A DNA stretch of 64,000 nt from CAYWEM01 sp964457225 (GCA_964457225.1 CAYWEM010000009.1:43292-107291); one strand, 5' to 3'; numbered from the stretch's first letter, positions 33,625 through 43,044 are shown. The notes: generated by a model not told the origin, from the sequence alone. Made by a program: numbers and translations.

Positions 33625-36486
33625 TCAGAAATCAAAGCCGATCCAGAAATTGACCCCCTGGTATTGAGACTTCTTCAAATCCGTGCGGGTGACCCATTCG
33701 ACGTGGAATGGGATGCCGAACAGGAAGAACTGAACTCCGAATCCATAGGAAGCAATCGGATCCTGCAGGGTCAAACCCTGGCCCTGTTTGAAAAAGGAGA
33801 ATTCCTGGTCGTTGAACCAGAAGGCTCCAAGGTCGAAAAACAGCAGTCCGCGTACCGGCCCGACCAGGCCGATGGGTGTCAGGGCGATTTGTACCAGGGG
33901 AAAGCGGAATTCCGAGTTGAAAACAAAGCCCTTGTTCCCGACCATGGCGTTGAAACCTACCGAGCGCACCGTGTTGTTGCCCCCGCTCCATTGGATCAGG
34001 GCGTTCCTGCCTCCGGAGTAATAACCTTTCAGGCGGAAAGCAAGCAGGGTGTCCGGGCTGAGGCGCAGGTAACGGCGGTAATCGCCTTCGAATGTATGGG
34101 CGCTCAGGTAGGAAGAGAAAAGATTGAGGTACTGTCGCCAGGAAAAACGAAAAGTCTGGCCCCGGTTGGGACCGTAATTGGCAAACATGGTGGTTTCATT
34201 GGTCACGCTGAGTTCAAGCGGCATGGCCATGCCGGAAAAAAACTGGCCGTAGGGCAGCTTGATACCGTAAAAAAGCAAGTCTGAATTCTCTTCCTGTTTG
34301 AAAACGGAATAGGAAAGCTCAAGCCTGGTATAACGACTCAGGGGGTAAATGGCCGCGATACCGGCCCCGTACCTGCTGCGAACCGTGAAATAAGAAAAAG
34401 ACTGGTATGGCAGGTAATAGCCATCAGAAAAAGAAAAAACATAGCCGGCGTACTGGAATCTTCTTTTCTGGTTGAAATAGGAGAGGTTGAAGGAGCGGTA
34501 ACCGTACTGGGAGTAGAGCAGGAAGGTGAAGTTGTGGTCGACCATCAGGTCGGTAAGGCTGAGATATGAATAGCCCAGGAAACTGCCGTCACTGCCGATG
34601 CCGACTGTTACCGGAGGCAGGGAATTGAGATGGAGTTTCTCGAAGGGGCGGTAAGGCTGGCCGCTGACCGAAAACAGTTCGGCCGGAACTTCGGGAATCG
34701 GTTCGGCGGCAACGGCCCGAACTTGTTCCGGGGTTGTTTTTTGTTCGGCCAGGGCGCTGGCCGTGGAAACTTTGTACAGGTTGAAAGTTCCCTTGTGAAA
34801 TGATGACACGACAAGCGTATCTGGTTCCAGGGGGTTTTCGGCCGGGAAAAAATTGCCGGTGCGGACATCGGTATAGCGTTCCAGTAAACCGCTTTCCAGG
34901 TGCAGGCTGTAGATGTTGAAAGCGCCAAGTTCATCGGCACTGAACAGAACCTTTTTTCCGTCCCTGGAAAAAGCGGGGGCTATGGCATCGAATTCGCCGC
35001 TGAGCAGCAGTTTCGGTTGATCGATGGCCTGCAAGGGAGCCAGGAACAGCTGGCGTCGTCCCTCATGGGTGGCGCTGAAAACTATTTGCTCTCCCTGCCT
35101 GGAAAGGTTCAGCGAGTGAATGAAAAAACCGCCGTTACTGGCCGCCTGCACGACGTCCCTTTCCAGGTCGGCGAAATAGACCCGCCTCTGCAGGCCATCC
35201 ATGGCGGTGAAAAAAATCCTTTTGCCGTCCGGGTGGAAATCAGGTGAGGCCGGATCCTGCAGTTTGCCAAGCTTGATCATGTTGAGGATGGAACCGCTCA
35301 GGACGTCCATTACTACTATAAAATTGTCGTATTCCCGGCGGGCCAGAAAGGCGATGCGTTTTTCAGCGAGATCCCAGGTAAGGCTTGAACCGTCTGCCGG
35401 ATCGAACTTGAATTCAATGTTGTCGTATTTACTGCTGAATCCGGGGGTGATTTTTTTTACCAGTTGTCCGTCCTTCATGGAAACCAGCACGATGTCCAGC
35501 ATGAAAGTCCGGGCATTCACGGTAAGCAGGGCCACCATTTCTCCGCTGTTGGAAACCCGGTGGGAAAAAGTGTAGAAAAAAGGCATTTCCGGGGCGATTC
35601 TTATGCTGTAATCTTCAGGGTTTTCCCGCAGGGCGAAGTCGGCGAAGCGTTGTTTGGCGAACTGGCGGAACTCGAAATTGAATTCTTTCAGGGAAAAACC
35701 GAATTGTTCTGCGATATTCTGGCGTCGGCCTATTAACGGAGTCCTTCTCAACGAGGTCAGCAGGCGCCTGACTCCCCTTCTGCCGAAACGCTCGTATATG
35801 AATTCATAGACAAGATGGCCGAAATCATAGGGGGTACGGCCGGTGGCGTACTGCGAGAACAATTCGTTTTCTTCGGTCAGCTCGGGTATGCGGTCGTTGA
35901 TCACCGAATCACGGATGGTCATCAGGGAAAAGGAATCCCAGGACGCGGTGATGAATTCAGCGAATCCTTCCATGGTCCAGAGAGGCAGGGGATTCAGGCT
36001 CATGCGCATGGAGGAAATGTCCCGGTAGATAATGGCGAATTCGAAGATATGGGCCAACTCGTGGGTCAGGGTGCGGGCGATGCCTTCAAACGGCTGATCT
36101 CCGTGAATGACGATGCGATGGCCGATCGGCTCGGCGAAAGCCATCACTCCGGGAGGGAGGAAACCGGGGTACAGGTTGGTTTGCTGAAACTCGGGCTGGG
36201 AACGGTAATAAATAATCGGAATTTTCTTTTCGATGGTGACGCCCAGGAAGGTGGCGATCTGTTCGTAAGCTTCTTCGGCGTGAGCCGCCAGGCGCTTGAT
36301 CAGGAGGTCGTCTTCCAGGTAATAGTGAATGCGGAAATTGGCGGTTTCATCGTATTTCCACTTGAAGTATTCGCGGATGACCTTGTTTTTTCCATAGTAA
36401 TCGAAAAAATTGTACTGACCGTGCAGCATCACTGCGGACAGCATTGTTCCCAGCAGAATGTATTTGAAAAGACTTTTTTTGTTCAT
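33625..36486 (-). CDS. Gluzincin - TolB propeller - outer-membrane barrel protein
   Basis: A 953-residue exported protein (signal peptide ending near AVMLHG). Residues about 45-260 are a peptidase-MA-like gluzincin: THELAHIFEF supplies HExxH near residue 142, and MEGFAEFI the downstream Glu. Residues about 290-590 are TolB-type propeller repeats (FHPDGKRIFFTAMDG; PAFSRDGKKVLFSADE). Residues about 640-953 look like an Omp85/D15-type beta barrel (repeated aromatic strands, final F). It overlaps nothing; two lipoprotein genes precede it on the same strand. Confidence 0.82.
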   Translation of the reverse strand: MNKKSLFKYILLGTMLSAVMLHGQYNFFDYYGKNKVIREYFKWKYDETANFRIHYYLEDDLLIKRLAAHAEEAYEQIATFLGVTIEKKIPIIYYRSQPEFQQTNLYPGFLPPGVMAFAEPIGHRIVIHGDQPFEGIARTLTHELAHIFEFAIIYRDISSMRMSLNPLPLWTMEGFAEFITASWDSFSLMTIRDSVINDRIPELTEENELFSQYATGRTPYDFGHLVYEFIYERFGRRGVRRLLTSLRRTPLIGRRQNIAEQFGFSLKEFNFEFRQFAKQRFADFALRENPEDYSIRIAPEMPFFYTFSHRVSNSGEMVALLTVNARTFMLDIVLVSMKDGQLVKKITPGFSSKYDNIEFKFDPADGSSLTWDLAEKRIAFLARREYDNFIVVMDVLSGSILNMIKLGKLQDPASPDFHPDGKRIFFTAMDGLQRRVYFADLERDVVQAASNGGFFIHSLNLSRQGEQIVFSATHEGRRQLFLAPLQAIDQPKLLLSGEFDAIAPAFSRDGKKVLFSADELGAFNIYSLHLESGLLERYTDVRTGNFFPAENPLEPDTLVVSSFHKGTFNLYKVSTASALAEQKTTPEQVRAVAAEPIPEVPAELFSVSGQPYRPFEKLHLNSLPPVTVGIGSDGSFLGYSYLSLTDLMVDHNFTFLLYSQYGYRSFNLSYFNQKRRFQYAGYVFSFSDGYYLPYQSFSYFTVRSRYGAGIAAIYPLSRYTRLELSYSVFKQEENSDLLFYGIKLPYGQFFSGMAMPLELSVTNETTMFANYGPNRGQTFRFSWRQYLNLFSSYLSAHTFEGDYRRYLRLSPDTLLAFRLKGYYSGGRNALIQWSGGNNTVRSVGFNAMVGNKGFVFNSEFRFPLVQIALTPIGLVGPVRGLLFFDLGAFWFNDQEFSFFKQGQGLTLQDPIASYGFGVQFFLFGIPFHVEWVTRTDLKKSQYQGVNFWIGFDF

Positions 36487-36492
36487 TTTTTC

Positions 36493-37161
36493 CTACCTGT
36501 TCAGGATGGTTCTTTCCTGGATCCGGCGGCTTCTGACAAGCTGGCTGAGCAGGCGTTCGGCCACTCTGTCAAGCAGAAGATTGAAACTGAAATCAGCCGA
36601 CATGTTGTTTTCGTTCTGGTAACCTTCGTTAAAGCTGGCGGAAAAGACTTCTTCCTGCTTTTCGCTGTCGAAAAATGCAATTCTGCAGTTCATGCTCCAG
36701 TTTTCGGTCTGAACCAGTACGTTTCTTTTTTTCCCCAGGCTTTCCCTGACTTCACGAATACGGCTGCGCTGAAGCACCTCTATTTTCATTTCACCGGTGA
36801 TGATCAAAGCCCCCGGGATCAGCGGCGAGGATAGCTTTTCATTTTCCGGGTTTTCAGCCTCGCTTTCTTCTGTTTCTCCGGTCTGGAGGGTGGATTCCTC
36901 GGCAGTCGGCAAGAGATTGATTTCTCTTTCCAGGTACAATGGAAGCTCCCTGGTGAAAAGAGTGCGAACGGCCTCGCGCGGATCGATTTCTATGCCTTCG
37001 AAGCTTGACTTGAAGTCCTGGAAATACAGAGACTTGTAAGGGGAAAAGTCAAAGATAAAAGTTTTGGGGATAGTTATGCTGGTGCTGAAGTAAGACGAAG
37101 TGCAGGAACTGAAAATTAACAGCAGAAAAAGTACTGCCGCGACGCGCAGGGTTTTTTTCAT
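36493..37161 (-). CDS. Lipoprotein of unknown function
   Basis: A 222-residue protein with a lipobox (LLLIFSSC; Cys near residue 20). The rest is hydrophilic, with an acidic TEESEAENPENEK stretch and the segment ALIITGEMKIEVLQR that resembles GldH/CsgG-type or LPS-assembly-like lipoproteins only loosely. It lies 6 nt upstream of the 33625 gene and overlaps the TPR lipoprotein gene by 4 nt, so the three are probably one operon acting at the outer membrane. No family assigned. Confidence 0.65.
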   Translation of the reverse strand: MKKTLRVAAVLFLLLIFSSCTSSYFSTSITIPKTFIFDFSPYKSLYFQDFKSSFEGIEIDPREAVRTLFTRELPLYLEREINLLPTAEESTLQTGETEESEAENPENEKLSSPLIPGALIITGEMKIEVLQRSRIREVRESLGKKRNVLVQTENWSMNCRIAFFDSEKQEEVFSASFNEGYQNENNMSADFSFNLLLDRVAERLLSQLVRSRRIQERTILNR

Positions 37162-37505
37162 TGTTTTTCTCCCTGTTTGAGGCCGCTTGCCAGCAGCCTG
37201 GTCAACCTTTGCCGGTTGTTCTGAATCTGCTGGTTGTTTGGTTCCAGGTTCAGAGCCAGGTCGTATTTTTCAGCCGCCTGTTCGAGACGCCCCATGGCTT
37301 CCAGGGCCACGGCCATGTTGTTCAGCAGGTATGCCTTGTTTCCTTCAACTGCAAGGGCTCTTTCCCAGCGGTCATAGGCTTCCTGCCATAATTCCAGGCT
37401 GGCCAGCCGGGAGGCGAATTCGATTTCACTGTTGAATCGGTTGGCTTGGCAGGAAGGGATAAAAACAAGGGCGAACAATAAAAAAAAGCAGGGCAATGAT
37501 TTCAC
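37158..37505 (-). CDS. TPR-containing lipoprotein
   Basis: A 115-residue protein starting at GTG 37505, supported by AAGGAGG 5 nt upstream. The lipobox is LVFIPSC. Two TPR-like helical repeats follow (LWQEAYDRWERALAVEGNKAYLLNNMAVALEAMGR; AAEKYDLALNLEPNNQQIQNN). Likely a periplasm-facing scaffold for the downstream lipoprotein and the barrel protein with which it overlaps or abuts. Confidence 0.75.
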   Translation of the reverse strand: MKSLPCFFLLFALVFIPSCQANRFNSEIEFASRLASLELWQEAYDRWERALAVEGNKAYLLNNMAVALEAMGRLEQAAEKYDLALNLEPNNQQIQNNRQRLTRLLASGLKQGEKQ

Positions 37506-37570
37506 TGAACCCTCCTTGAACTCATCATCAATTATAAACAAAAAGCCTTTATTTTCAAGTATTGCGCTTT

Positions 37571-38677
37571 TCAGGCCGGCAGCAGAATGCGCCTTTTTGC
37601 GCCGCTTCTCTGGGTTATGTTCTGACTGTCGAGGTATTCAAGAATCGTGATAATTGTTTTGCGGTTACAGGCGGAAATATCGCGGAAAGATTGAATGTCG
37701 ATCAAGTCACCCTGGTTCCTTTTAAACTTTTTCAGGCGATTTATTATTTTTGCCATTTCTTCACTGAAAGCAAAGGAACTGTCGTTGAGCGGCAGGACTC
37801 TTTCACTTTCCACCAGGTGCCAGAGAGCGTCGTTGACCGTTTTGTAATTCAAATCGCAGAGCTTGATTATGTCGTTTATGGTGAAGACGATCAGCTTGTT
37901 TTTTTTGAGGGTCTTTTCGATGATCGGGATTGTTTCAATTACGTCAGGGGCGGGGGCCACCTTGTGGAAGACGATCATGTTGCCCTGCCTGGAAAAACCG
38001 TTGCTCTGCTGCAGTGAATGCAGCAGGTAGCGAAAAAAAATCGAGGTATGGGGCAGTTTTATGGTTTTTTCCAGGTCGGTGATTTTCCCGGTTTTGGTCC
38101 TTTGTGCCGCCAGCCTGGATATTTCCGCCTGCATGGCTGCCAGCATTTCCAGGCAATGCGCCCTTGAAGTGACTTCCAGCTGGTTCAGCGAGAGGATTTT
38201 CAACAGGTTGGCGTATTCCATTTTAATCAGGATTTCTTCGGCAGCCGCACGGGAGATGTCGAAAAAGTAAACCAGCGCCAGCACATCCAGGTAATTTTCG
38301 ACTTCGAGCATGTTTTTGATTACTTCGAAAAAAGAAAGACCGGCCATGTTCTGGGCGAAACGGGCGATGCGCATCAGCTTGCGCTGGTTGTACTTGGCGA
38401 AAAGAGGCAGTACGATTCTCCAGTCACGGCCGCCCTTGACTTTGATCGATTGACGGTATTGGATCGGCAACTGGTTTTTGCAATGGGCCAGGTGAATGTT
38501 CTGGTGCAGATGCTTGACGATCAGCATTTCCTTGCGGCCTCCGATTTCGGTTGCCGCAGTGGAAGATTTGTGTATTTCCTCGGCGCTGAACAGGAAGGTG
38601 CCGTATCTGAATGATCCGAAATGATCGCTCCTGGCTGCACCGCAGGCGCCGGCCGGAGTGTCCTCGTCACAAGCCAT
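37571..38677 (-). CDS. SelB C-terminal winged-helix-like protein lacking the GTPase domain
   Basis: The last 110 residues (IVFTINDIIKLCDLNYKTV; IDIQSFRDISACNRKTIITILEYLD; NITQRSGAKRRIL) match the terminal winged helices of selenocysteine elongation factor SelB, which bind the SECIS hairpin. Residues about 75-300 also fit SelB domain III and the first winged helices. No EF-Tu-like GTPase motifs exist in the 368 residues, and the gene directly upstream is an unrelated glycosyltransferase that it overlaps by 11 nt. It could be a paralogue recruited as a DNA- or RNA-binding regulator. The start is uncertain; no good ribosome-binding site. Confidence 0.65.
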   Translation of the reverse strand: MACDEDTPAGACGAARSDHFGSFRYGTFLFSAEEIHKSSTAATEIGGRKEMLIVKHLHQNIHLAHCKNQLPIQYRQSIKVKGGRDWRIVLPLFAKYNQRKLMRIARFAQNMAGLSFFEVIKNMLEVENYLDVLALVYFFDISRAAAEEILIKMEYANLLKILSLNQLEVTSRAHCLEMLAAMQAEISRLAAQRTKTGKITDLEKTIKLPHTSIFFRYLLHSLQQSNGFSRQGNMIVFHKVAPAPDVIETIPIIEKTLKKNKLIVFTINDIIKLCDLNYKTVNDALWHLVESERVLPLNDSSFAFSEEMAKIINRLKKFKRNQGDLIDIQSFRDISACNRKTIITILEYLDSQNITQRSGAKRRILLPA

Positions 38678-40157
38678 CGGCTTTGTTCACTTGGATTCTT
38701 TGCTGATTGATCGAGGCCAGGCTGAGGCCGGCCATGTAAGAATATCCGTAGAGGAAAAGCAACAGGAAGGGGATGGTCATCCAGATACCTTCAATGACAG
38801 CGATGACCAGGGCAACCGAGAAGTACAATCCAAGTACTATCTCTATCAGCACGGTCAGGTTGCGGCGATTGCTTTTGTATTTCTTTAACGGAATCTTTTC
38901 TTCCTTGCTTCTTGTGCCGTATTTGGGGGTGCGCACAAATTCCGAATCCTTGTTTAACAGGGCCTCGACAACGGCCATGGAATTGTTGACTGCCAGGCCG
39001 ATGCCCAGCCCCATCAGCAGGGGCAGGTACTTCAGGGTGGAGATCCAATTTGCGTAAAGCTCTTTCTGACAGACGATGTAAAAGGCGGAAACGGATGCGG
39101 TGGCCATCAGGAACAGGGGCACATCGACCAGCACCATGCGGGACCAGTCCAGTTCCTTTCTGATCAGCATGACCGGCAGTATCGACAGGGAAAAGGGAAT
39201 CATCAGCAGGTAGGCGAAATTAGCCGCCAGGTGGAAAAAAGCCTCTGATTTCACCCTCCAGGGCAGTGGAGCGGAGAAGATAATCGGCAGCAGTTTTTTT
39301 GCCGTTTGGATTGAGCCCTTGGCCCAACGGTGCTGCTGAGTTTTAAAGCCGATTATATCGGCTGGAAGCTCTGCCGGGACGGCGATGTCGGGCAGATAGA
39401 TGAATTTCCAGCCCTTGAGCTGGGCCCGGTAACTCAGGTCGAGATCCTCGGTCAGGGTGTCGTGTTCCCAGCCCCCAGCGTCGGAAATGGTGGTTTTGCG
39501 CCAGATGCCGGCCGTGCCGTTGAAGTTGAAAAAACGGCCGCTGCGGTTGCGGGCGGTATGCTCTACCACGAAATGTCCATCGAGAAAAATCGACTGAAGC
39601 TTGGTTATCAGGGAACAGGTACGATTGAGATGGCTCCAGCGTACCTGGACCATGCCGACCTGCGGCTCGGTAAAATAGTTGATGCACTGGTTGAGAAATT
39701 CAGGATGGGGCATGAAATCGGCATCAAAAACCGCTATGAAATCGCCCTTGGCCCGGCGCATGCCCGCTTCGAGGGCGCCGGCCTTGAAACCGCTGCGGTT
39801 CTTGCGATGCAGGTAGGTGATGTCCAGCCCCCTGCGTGAATAGTGTTCGACCCGCTCCGAGGCGATTTTCACGGTTTCATCGGTTGAGTCGTCCAGGACC
39901 TGGATTTCCAGAAGTTCCCGGGGGTAATTCATCTTGGCAACTGTATCTATCAACCTGGCGGCCACGTACATTTCGTTGTACATCGGCAGCTGCACCGTGA
40001 TGCGAGGCAGTTCAGAGAAGTATCCCCCTGGTAGCGGCCGGCGTTTTTTGTTTTTCAGATAAAGGTAAACCAGGTAATAGCGATGGCAGCCGAAAACAGC
40101 CAGAATGAGCAGGATAAAAAAATAGCTGATGATAAAAAAATGTTCCAGGCTGCTCAT
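38667..40157 (-). CDS. Processive family 2 glycosyltransferase (cellulose-synthase-like)
   Basis: A 496-residue integral membrane GT2. After one N-terminal helix come VQLPMYNEMYVAARLIDTV, LDDSTDETV, VFDADFMPHPEF (DxD), TEDLDLSYRAQLKGW (catalytic Asp) and QQHRWAKGS (QxxRW, the mark of processive enzymes). Four or more C-terminal helices follow. Relatives are beta-glucan synthases and ceramide-glucosyltransferase-like proteins. The ATG at 40157 is chosen because the only earlier candidate lies inside the -35 box of its own promoter. Confidence 0.9.
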   Translation of the reverse strand: MSSLEHFFIISYFFILLILAVFGCHRYYLVYLYLKNKKRRPLPGGYFSELPRITVQLPMYNEMYVAARLIDTVAKMNYPRELLEIQVLDDSTDETVKIASERVEHYSRRGLDITYLHRKNRSGFKAGALEAGMRRAKGDFIAVFDADFMPHPEFLNQCINYFTEPQVGMVQVRWSHLNRTCSLITKLQSIFLDGHFVVEHTARNRSGRFFNFNGTAGIWRKTTISDAGGWEHDTLTEDLDLSYRAQLKGWKFIYLPDIAVPAELPADIIGFKTQQHRWAKGSIQTAKKLLPIIFSAPLPWRVKSEAFFHLAANFAYLLMIPFSLSILPVMLIRKELDWSRMVLVDVPLFLMATASVSAFYIVCQKELYANWISTLKYLPLLMGLGIGLAVNNSMAVVEALLNKDSEFVRTPKYGTRSKEEKIPLKKYKSNRRNLTVLIEIVLGLYFSVALVIAVIEGIWMTIPFLLLFLYGYSYMAGLSLASINQQRIQVNKADGL

Positions 40158-40179
40158 AGTTTTTCCAGTAAGGAAGAAG

Positions 40180-40208
40180 ATTATAACAAAAAACACCGCT
40201 TGAGGCAA
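40180..40208 (-). promoter_or_regulatory. Promoter of the processive glycosyltransferase gene
   Basis: On the minus strand: TTGCCT (40208-40203), 17-nt spacer, TATAAT (40185-40180), then 22 nt with GGAAAA to the ATG. The -10 is a perfect consensus. Confidence 0.65.
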
Positions 40209-40224
40209 GAAATGCTTGATTTAC

Positions 40225-40253
40225 TTGCATTGTTGTTTCAGGTAAAATAACAT
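40225..40253 (+). promoter_or_regulatory. Possible promoter of the 40280 gene
   Basis: TTGCAT (40225-40230), 17-nt spacer, TAACAT (40248-40253). The hexamers are moderate; an alternative -10 TAAAAT (40243-40248) is better but has a poor spacer. Confidence 0.35.
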
Positions 40254-40279
40254 TATCCAGTCAGGAGCTTAGGTAAATC

Positions 40280-40591
40280 ATGGAATCAACCACCGATCCT
40301 CAGGTAGTTTACGATGCCTTCGCCAGGTTCGACTTCCCGGTGCTGCGTATAGACCGCTTCGACCGTGGTGATTACGCTGAACTTCGCATGGAGCTTGCTT
40401 ATCCAGGCCATCTCTCGGTCGCTGAATTGCAGGATGTGGCCCAAAGACTGCAACTGCTTCAGACCAAGGAGGATATCGACATCAAAATTGTCAACATCGA
40501 CCTGATCCATCGCTCCATGCGGGTCAATATCACCACCAGGGCCAACCGGCCGGAAGACGAGGCCACCCTGGATCTCAACCGGAAAGAATAG
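40280..40591 (+). CDS. Small hypothetical protein, 103 aa
   Basis: Not a family I recognise. It is a soluble alpha/beta protein with a regular pattern: FPVLRIDRFDRGDYAELRME, a helix (SVAELQDVAQRLQLLQ) and two strands (IDIKIVNIDL; SMRVNITTRA). AGGAG lies about 13 nt upstream of the ATG. It stands alone between a divergent glycosyltransferase and a convergent one. Codon use matches the neighbours, so it is probably real. Confidence 0.6.
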   Translation: MESTTDPQVVYDAFARFDFPVLRIDRFDRGDYAELRMELAYPGHLSVAELQDVAQRLQLLQTKEDIDIKIVNIDLIHRSMRVNITTRANRPEDEATLDLNRKE

Positions 40592-40608
40592 CCGCGCAGG
40601 CCCCGCGT

Positions 40609-41775
40609 TTACCCGGACCCGCCTTTGCTGAACTGAAATTTCAGGATTTCTTCGTAAAACTCAAGGGTTTTTCGACCGACCCCGGCCCAGGAAAAATTCT
40701 TTTCAACCGTTTTCCTGGCGGCCCGGCCCATTTCCTGCAGATCAAGGTCCCTGAGAGCCTTGACTATCGCTGCTGCCAGCTCTTCCGAGTCGCCCGGATT
40801 GACCAGTAATCCGGTCTGTCCGTGGGCTATCAGGGCCGGAATGCCGCCGGTTTTGGTGCCGATCACCGGCCTGGCCATGGCCATTGCTTCCAGGCAGGAA
40901 ATGCTGGTCGCTTCGACCAGCGAGGGCAGGACCATCAAGTCGCAGGCGGCCAGGTAAAGAGGAATCTCGGTGTTGGGCACAGGTCCGCTGAAGGTGACGT
41001 TTTTTTCCAGGCCGTTGGCCGCAATGATGTTTTTCACGGCCGGAAGTTCCTGTTCATCCCCTGCCGAACCGCAGAAAATACACTGAACATTCTGAATTTC
41101 CTTGACTACGTCGATCAGGGCTCGGGCCAGGAAACGCAGGCCGTTCTTGACCACAAAACGCCTGGTGGCCAGGATAATCCTGCTTTTTCGCGGAAGATTC
41201 AATTCTTTCCTGGCCTGGTCCCGGTCTTTAGGAGAAAAGCGGTCAAGGTCAACTCCATTGGGAATGTAGCGGCAGTTGGACTCAGGAATCCCCAGAAACA
41301 ACGATTCCCTGAGCAGTTCATCGCTGGGCGCGATCAGGCCTTCAAAAGCACCGCAGTAAAACCTGGCCTTGATTCTGCCGCCGGGGCGGCGGATCATGTA
41401 AAGGTAACCGCTGGAATGATTGGTGAAGACACGGCGACAAACCGGGTCGCTCCCCAGCCAGCGCATGGCCAGGCTTAAGGGCGCCGGGGCATGGAGATGC
41501 ATTATATCTGGTGTAAAAGCGGTCTTGATGCTTCTTAATTCTCGTAACAGGGGAAATGATTTAAAGAATCCGCGCGGCCAGCTACCCTGTTTTCTCGTTT
41601 GCAAAAACTCTACCGGGACGATGCCGTGCTCAACCGAGTTTCTTTTTTCCGGATCCCAGAAATAGACCTGGATCTCGTGGCCTTCCGCCTGCAGGGCCCG
41701 GGACAACTCGTAGACATGGGCGGCGATTCCACCTATATTGGGCGGATAGTCATCCGTAATCATGGCGATTTTCAT
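40609..41775 (-). CDS. Family 4 glycosyltransferase
   Basis: A 388-residue GT-B enzyme. The N-terminus IAMITDDYPPNIGGIAAHVYEL binds acceptor; the C-terminal half has KNGLRFLARALIDVV and EATSISCLEAMAMARPVIGTKTGGIPALI, the E-x7-E nucleotide-sugar motif. The ATG at 41775 overlaps the wecB stop by 4 nt; an upstream in-frame start lies in wecB and is not credible. It probably adds a hexose or GlcNAc-type sugar to a lipid-linked glycan, which fits its coupling to an epimerase. Confidence 0.9.
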   Translation of the reverse strand: MKIAMITDDYPPNIGGIAAHVYELSRALQAEGHEIQVYFWDPEKRNSVEHGIVPVEFLQTRKQGSWPRGFFKSFPLLRELRSIKTAFTPDIMHLHAPAPLSLAMRWLGSDPVCRRVFTNHSSGYLYMIRRPGGRIKARFYCGAFEGLIAPSDELLRESLFLGIPESNCRYIPNGVDLDRFSPKDRDQARKELNLPRKSRIILATRRFVVKNGLRFLARALIDVVKEIQNVQCIFCGSAGDEQELPAVKNIIAANGLEKNVTFSGPVPNTEIPLYLAACDLMVLPSLVEATSISCLEAMAMARPVIGTKTGGIPALIAHGQTGLLVNPGDSEELAAAIVKALRDLDLQEMGRAARKTVEKNFSWAGVGRKTLEFYEEILKFQFSKGGSG

Positions 41776-42899
41776 TTTTCCGCCGTCTGCTTCAGTACGC
41801 TTATGATTCTGGCCGCCGCCCGGCCGTCTCCGTAAGGGTTGGGATCTGTGAAAAAGAAATCTCCGCTTTCCAGTATTTCCCGGCAACTCGATTCTATTGA
41901 ATCTCCGGAGGTTCCGGCGAGAGTGATCGCTCCAGCCGCAAGCCCTTCAGGCCTTTCCGTTCTGTCACGCAGCAGCAGTACTCTTTTCCCCAGGCTGGGC
42001 GCTTCTTCCTGGATACCGCCGGAATCGGTCATGATGAGAATTGCCTGGCGCATCAGCCAGGCAAAGGCCGTGTACGATTGCGGGCTGATGATGAAAGCGT
42101 TTTCCAGTCCGCCCAGTATTTTTTCAGCCGGTTTCAGGACTCTGGGATTAAGATGGGCGGGGAAGACCCAATCAAGGGCGGGATTTGACTCGGCCAGGCG
42201 ACGGACGGCCGAGAAAATGCCTTCCAGGCCGGGCCCGAAACTCTCCCTTCGATGACAGGTGAGCAGTACGAATTTCCTTTTGCCGATTTTTTCCGCATGC
42301 CATTGCCGGATCCTTAAAACATCCTGATCCGGTCTGCGATCGATTTTTTCCAGTACCCATTCAAGAGCATCTATCACCGTGTTACCGGTTACGAATACGC
42401 TTTCACCCGGAATACCTTCGGCCAGCAGGTTGTTACGGGCCCATTCAGTGGGCGCGAAGTGCAAATCGGCGATATGAGACACGATTCGGCGGTTGATTTC
42501 TTCCGGAAAAGGCTGCCTGCGGTCCCCGGTTCTCAGGCCGGCTTCCACGTGAGCCACCTTGACTCCCGAGAAAAAGGCGGCGACTGCCGCGGCCCAGACC
42601 GTGGTCGTGTCTCCCTGGACTATGATCCAGTCGGGAGAATCCGTTTTCAACAGCTCCGCCACGGCCTTGATGGTTCTGGAACTGATGTCGGCCAGGTCCT
42701 GATCGGGCTGCATCAGAGCCAGGTCGTAATCCGGTTTTATGCCGAACACGGCCAGCATCTGGTCGAGCATTTCCCGGTGCTGTCCGGTGACGCATACCCG
42801 AACGGTAAAGTCGGCAGGATTTTCAAAGGCGGCTTTTATCACCGGGGCGAGTTTAATGACTTCCGGCCTGGTGCCGCAGACAAACATGAGCTTCAGCAT
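41772..42899 (-). CDS. wecB: UDP-N-acetylglucosamine 2-epimerase (non-hydrolysing)
   Basis: It interconverts UDP-GlcNAc and UDP-ManNAc for surface polysaccharide synthesis. Motifs are FVCGTRPEVIKLAPVI at the N-terminus, VQGDTTTVWAAA, HVEAGLRTGD, PFPEEINRR and the UDP-binding DSGGIQEEAPSLGKRVLLLRDRTERPE. Length (375 aa) is typical. The ATG at 42899 fits the family's N-terminus; an upstream GTG would add three residues. It begins a two-gene unit with the family 4 glycosyltransferase. Confidence 0.95.
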   Translation of the reverse strand: MLKLMFVCGTRPEVIKLAPVIKAAFENPADFTVRVCVTGQHREMLDQMLAVFGIKPDYDLALMQPDQDLADISSRTIKAVAELLKTDSPDWIIVQGDTTTVWAAAVAAFFSGVKVAHVEAGLRTGDRRQPFPEEINRRIVSHIADLHFAPTEWARNNLLAEGIPGESVFVTGNTVIDALEWVLEKIDRRPDQDVLRIRQWHAEKIGKRKFVLLTCHRRESFGPGLEGIFSAVRRLAESNPALDWVFPAHLNPRVLKPAEKILGGLENAFIISPQSYTAFAWLMRQAILIMTDSGGIQEEAPSLGKRVLLLRDRTERPEGLAAGAITLAGTSGDSIESSCREILESGDFFFTDPNPYGDGRAAARIISVLKQTAEK

Positions 42900-43044
42900 G
42901 GACTGCACCCGATGAATTTGGTTCCGGACTTTTCCCGGTTCAGAAGCGGGGCTTTTTGCCGTGATTTCTGCCTGATGGACTTATATCGATTTTGCCGCGG
43001 ACAAGCTGATTTACATCTATGATAATGAAGTTCCAAGTCAATTT

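Noticed and set aside
35815..36834. 339-codon plus-strand frame
   Set aside because: Antisense to the gluzincin/barrel gene and a lipoprotein gene, both of which have clear motifs.
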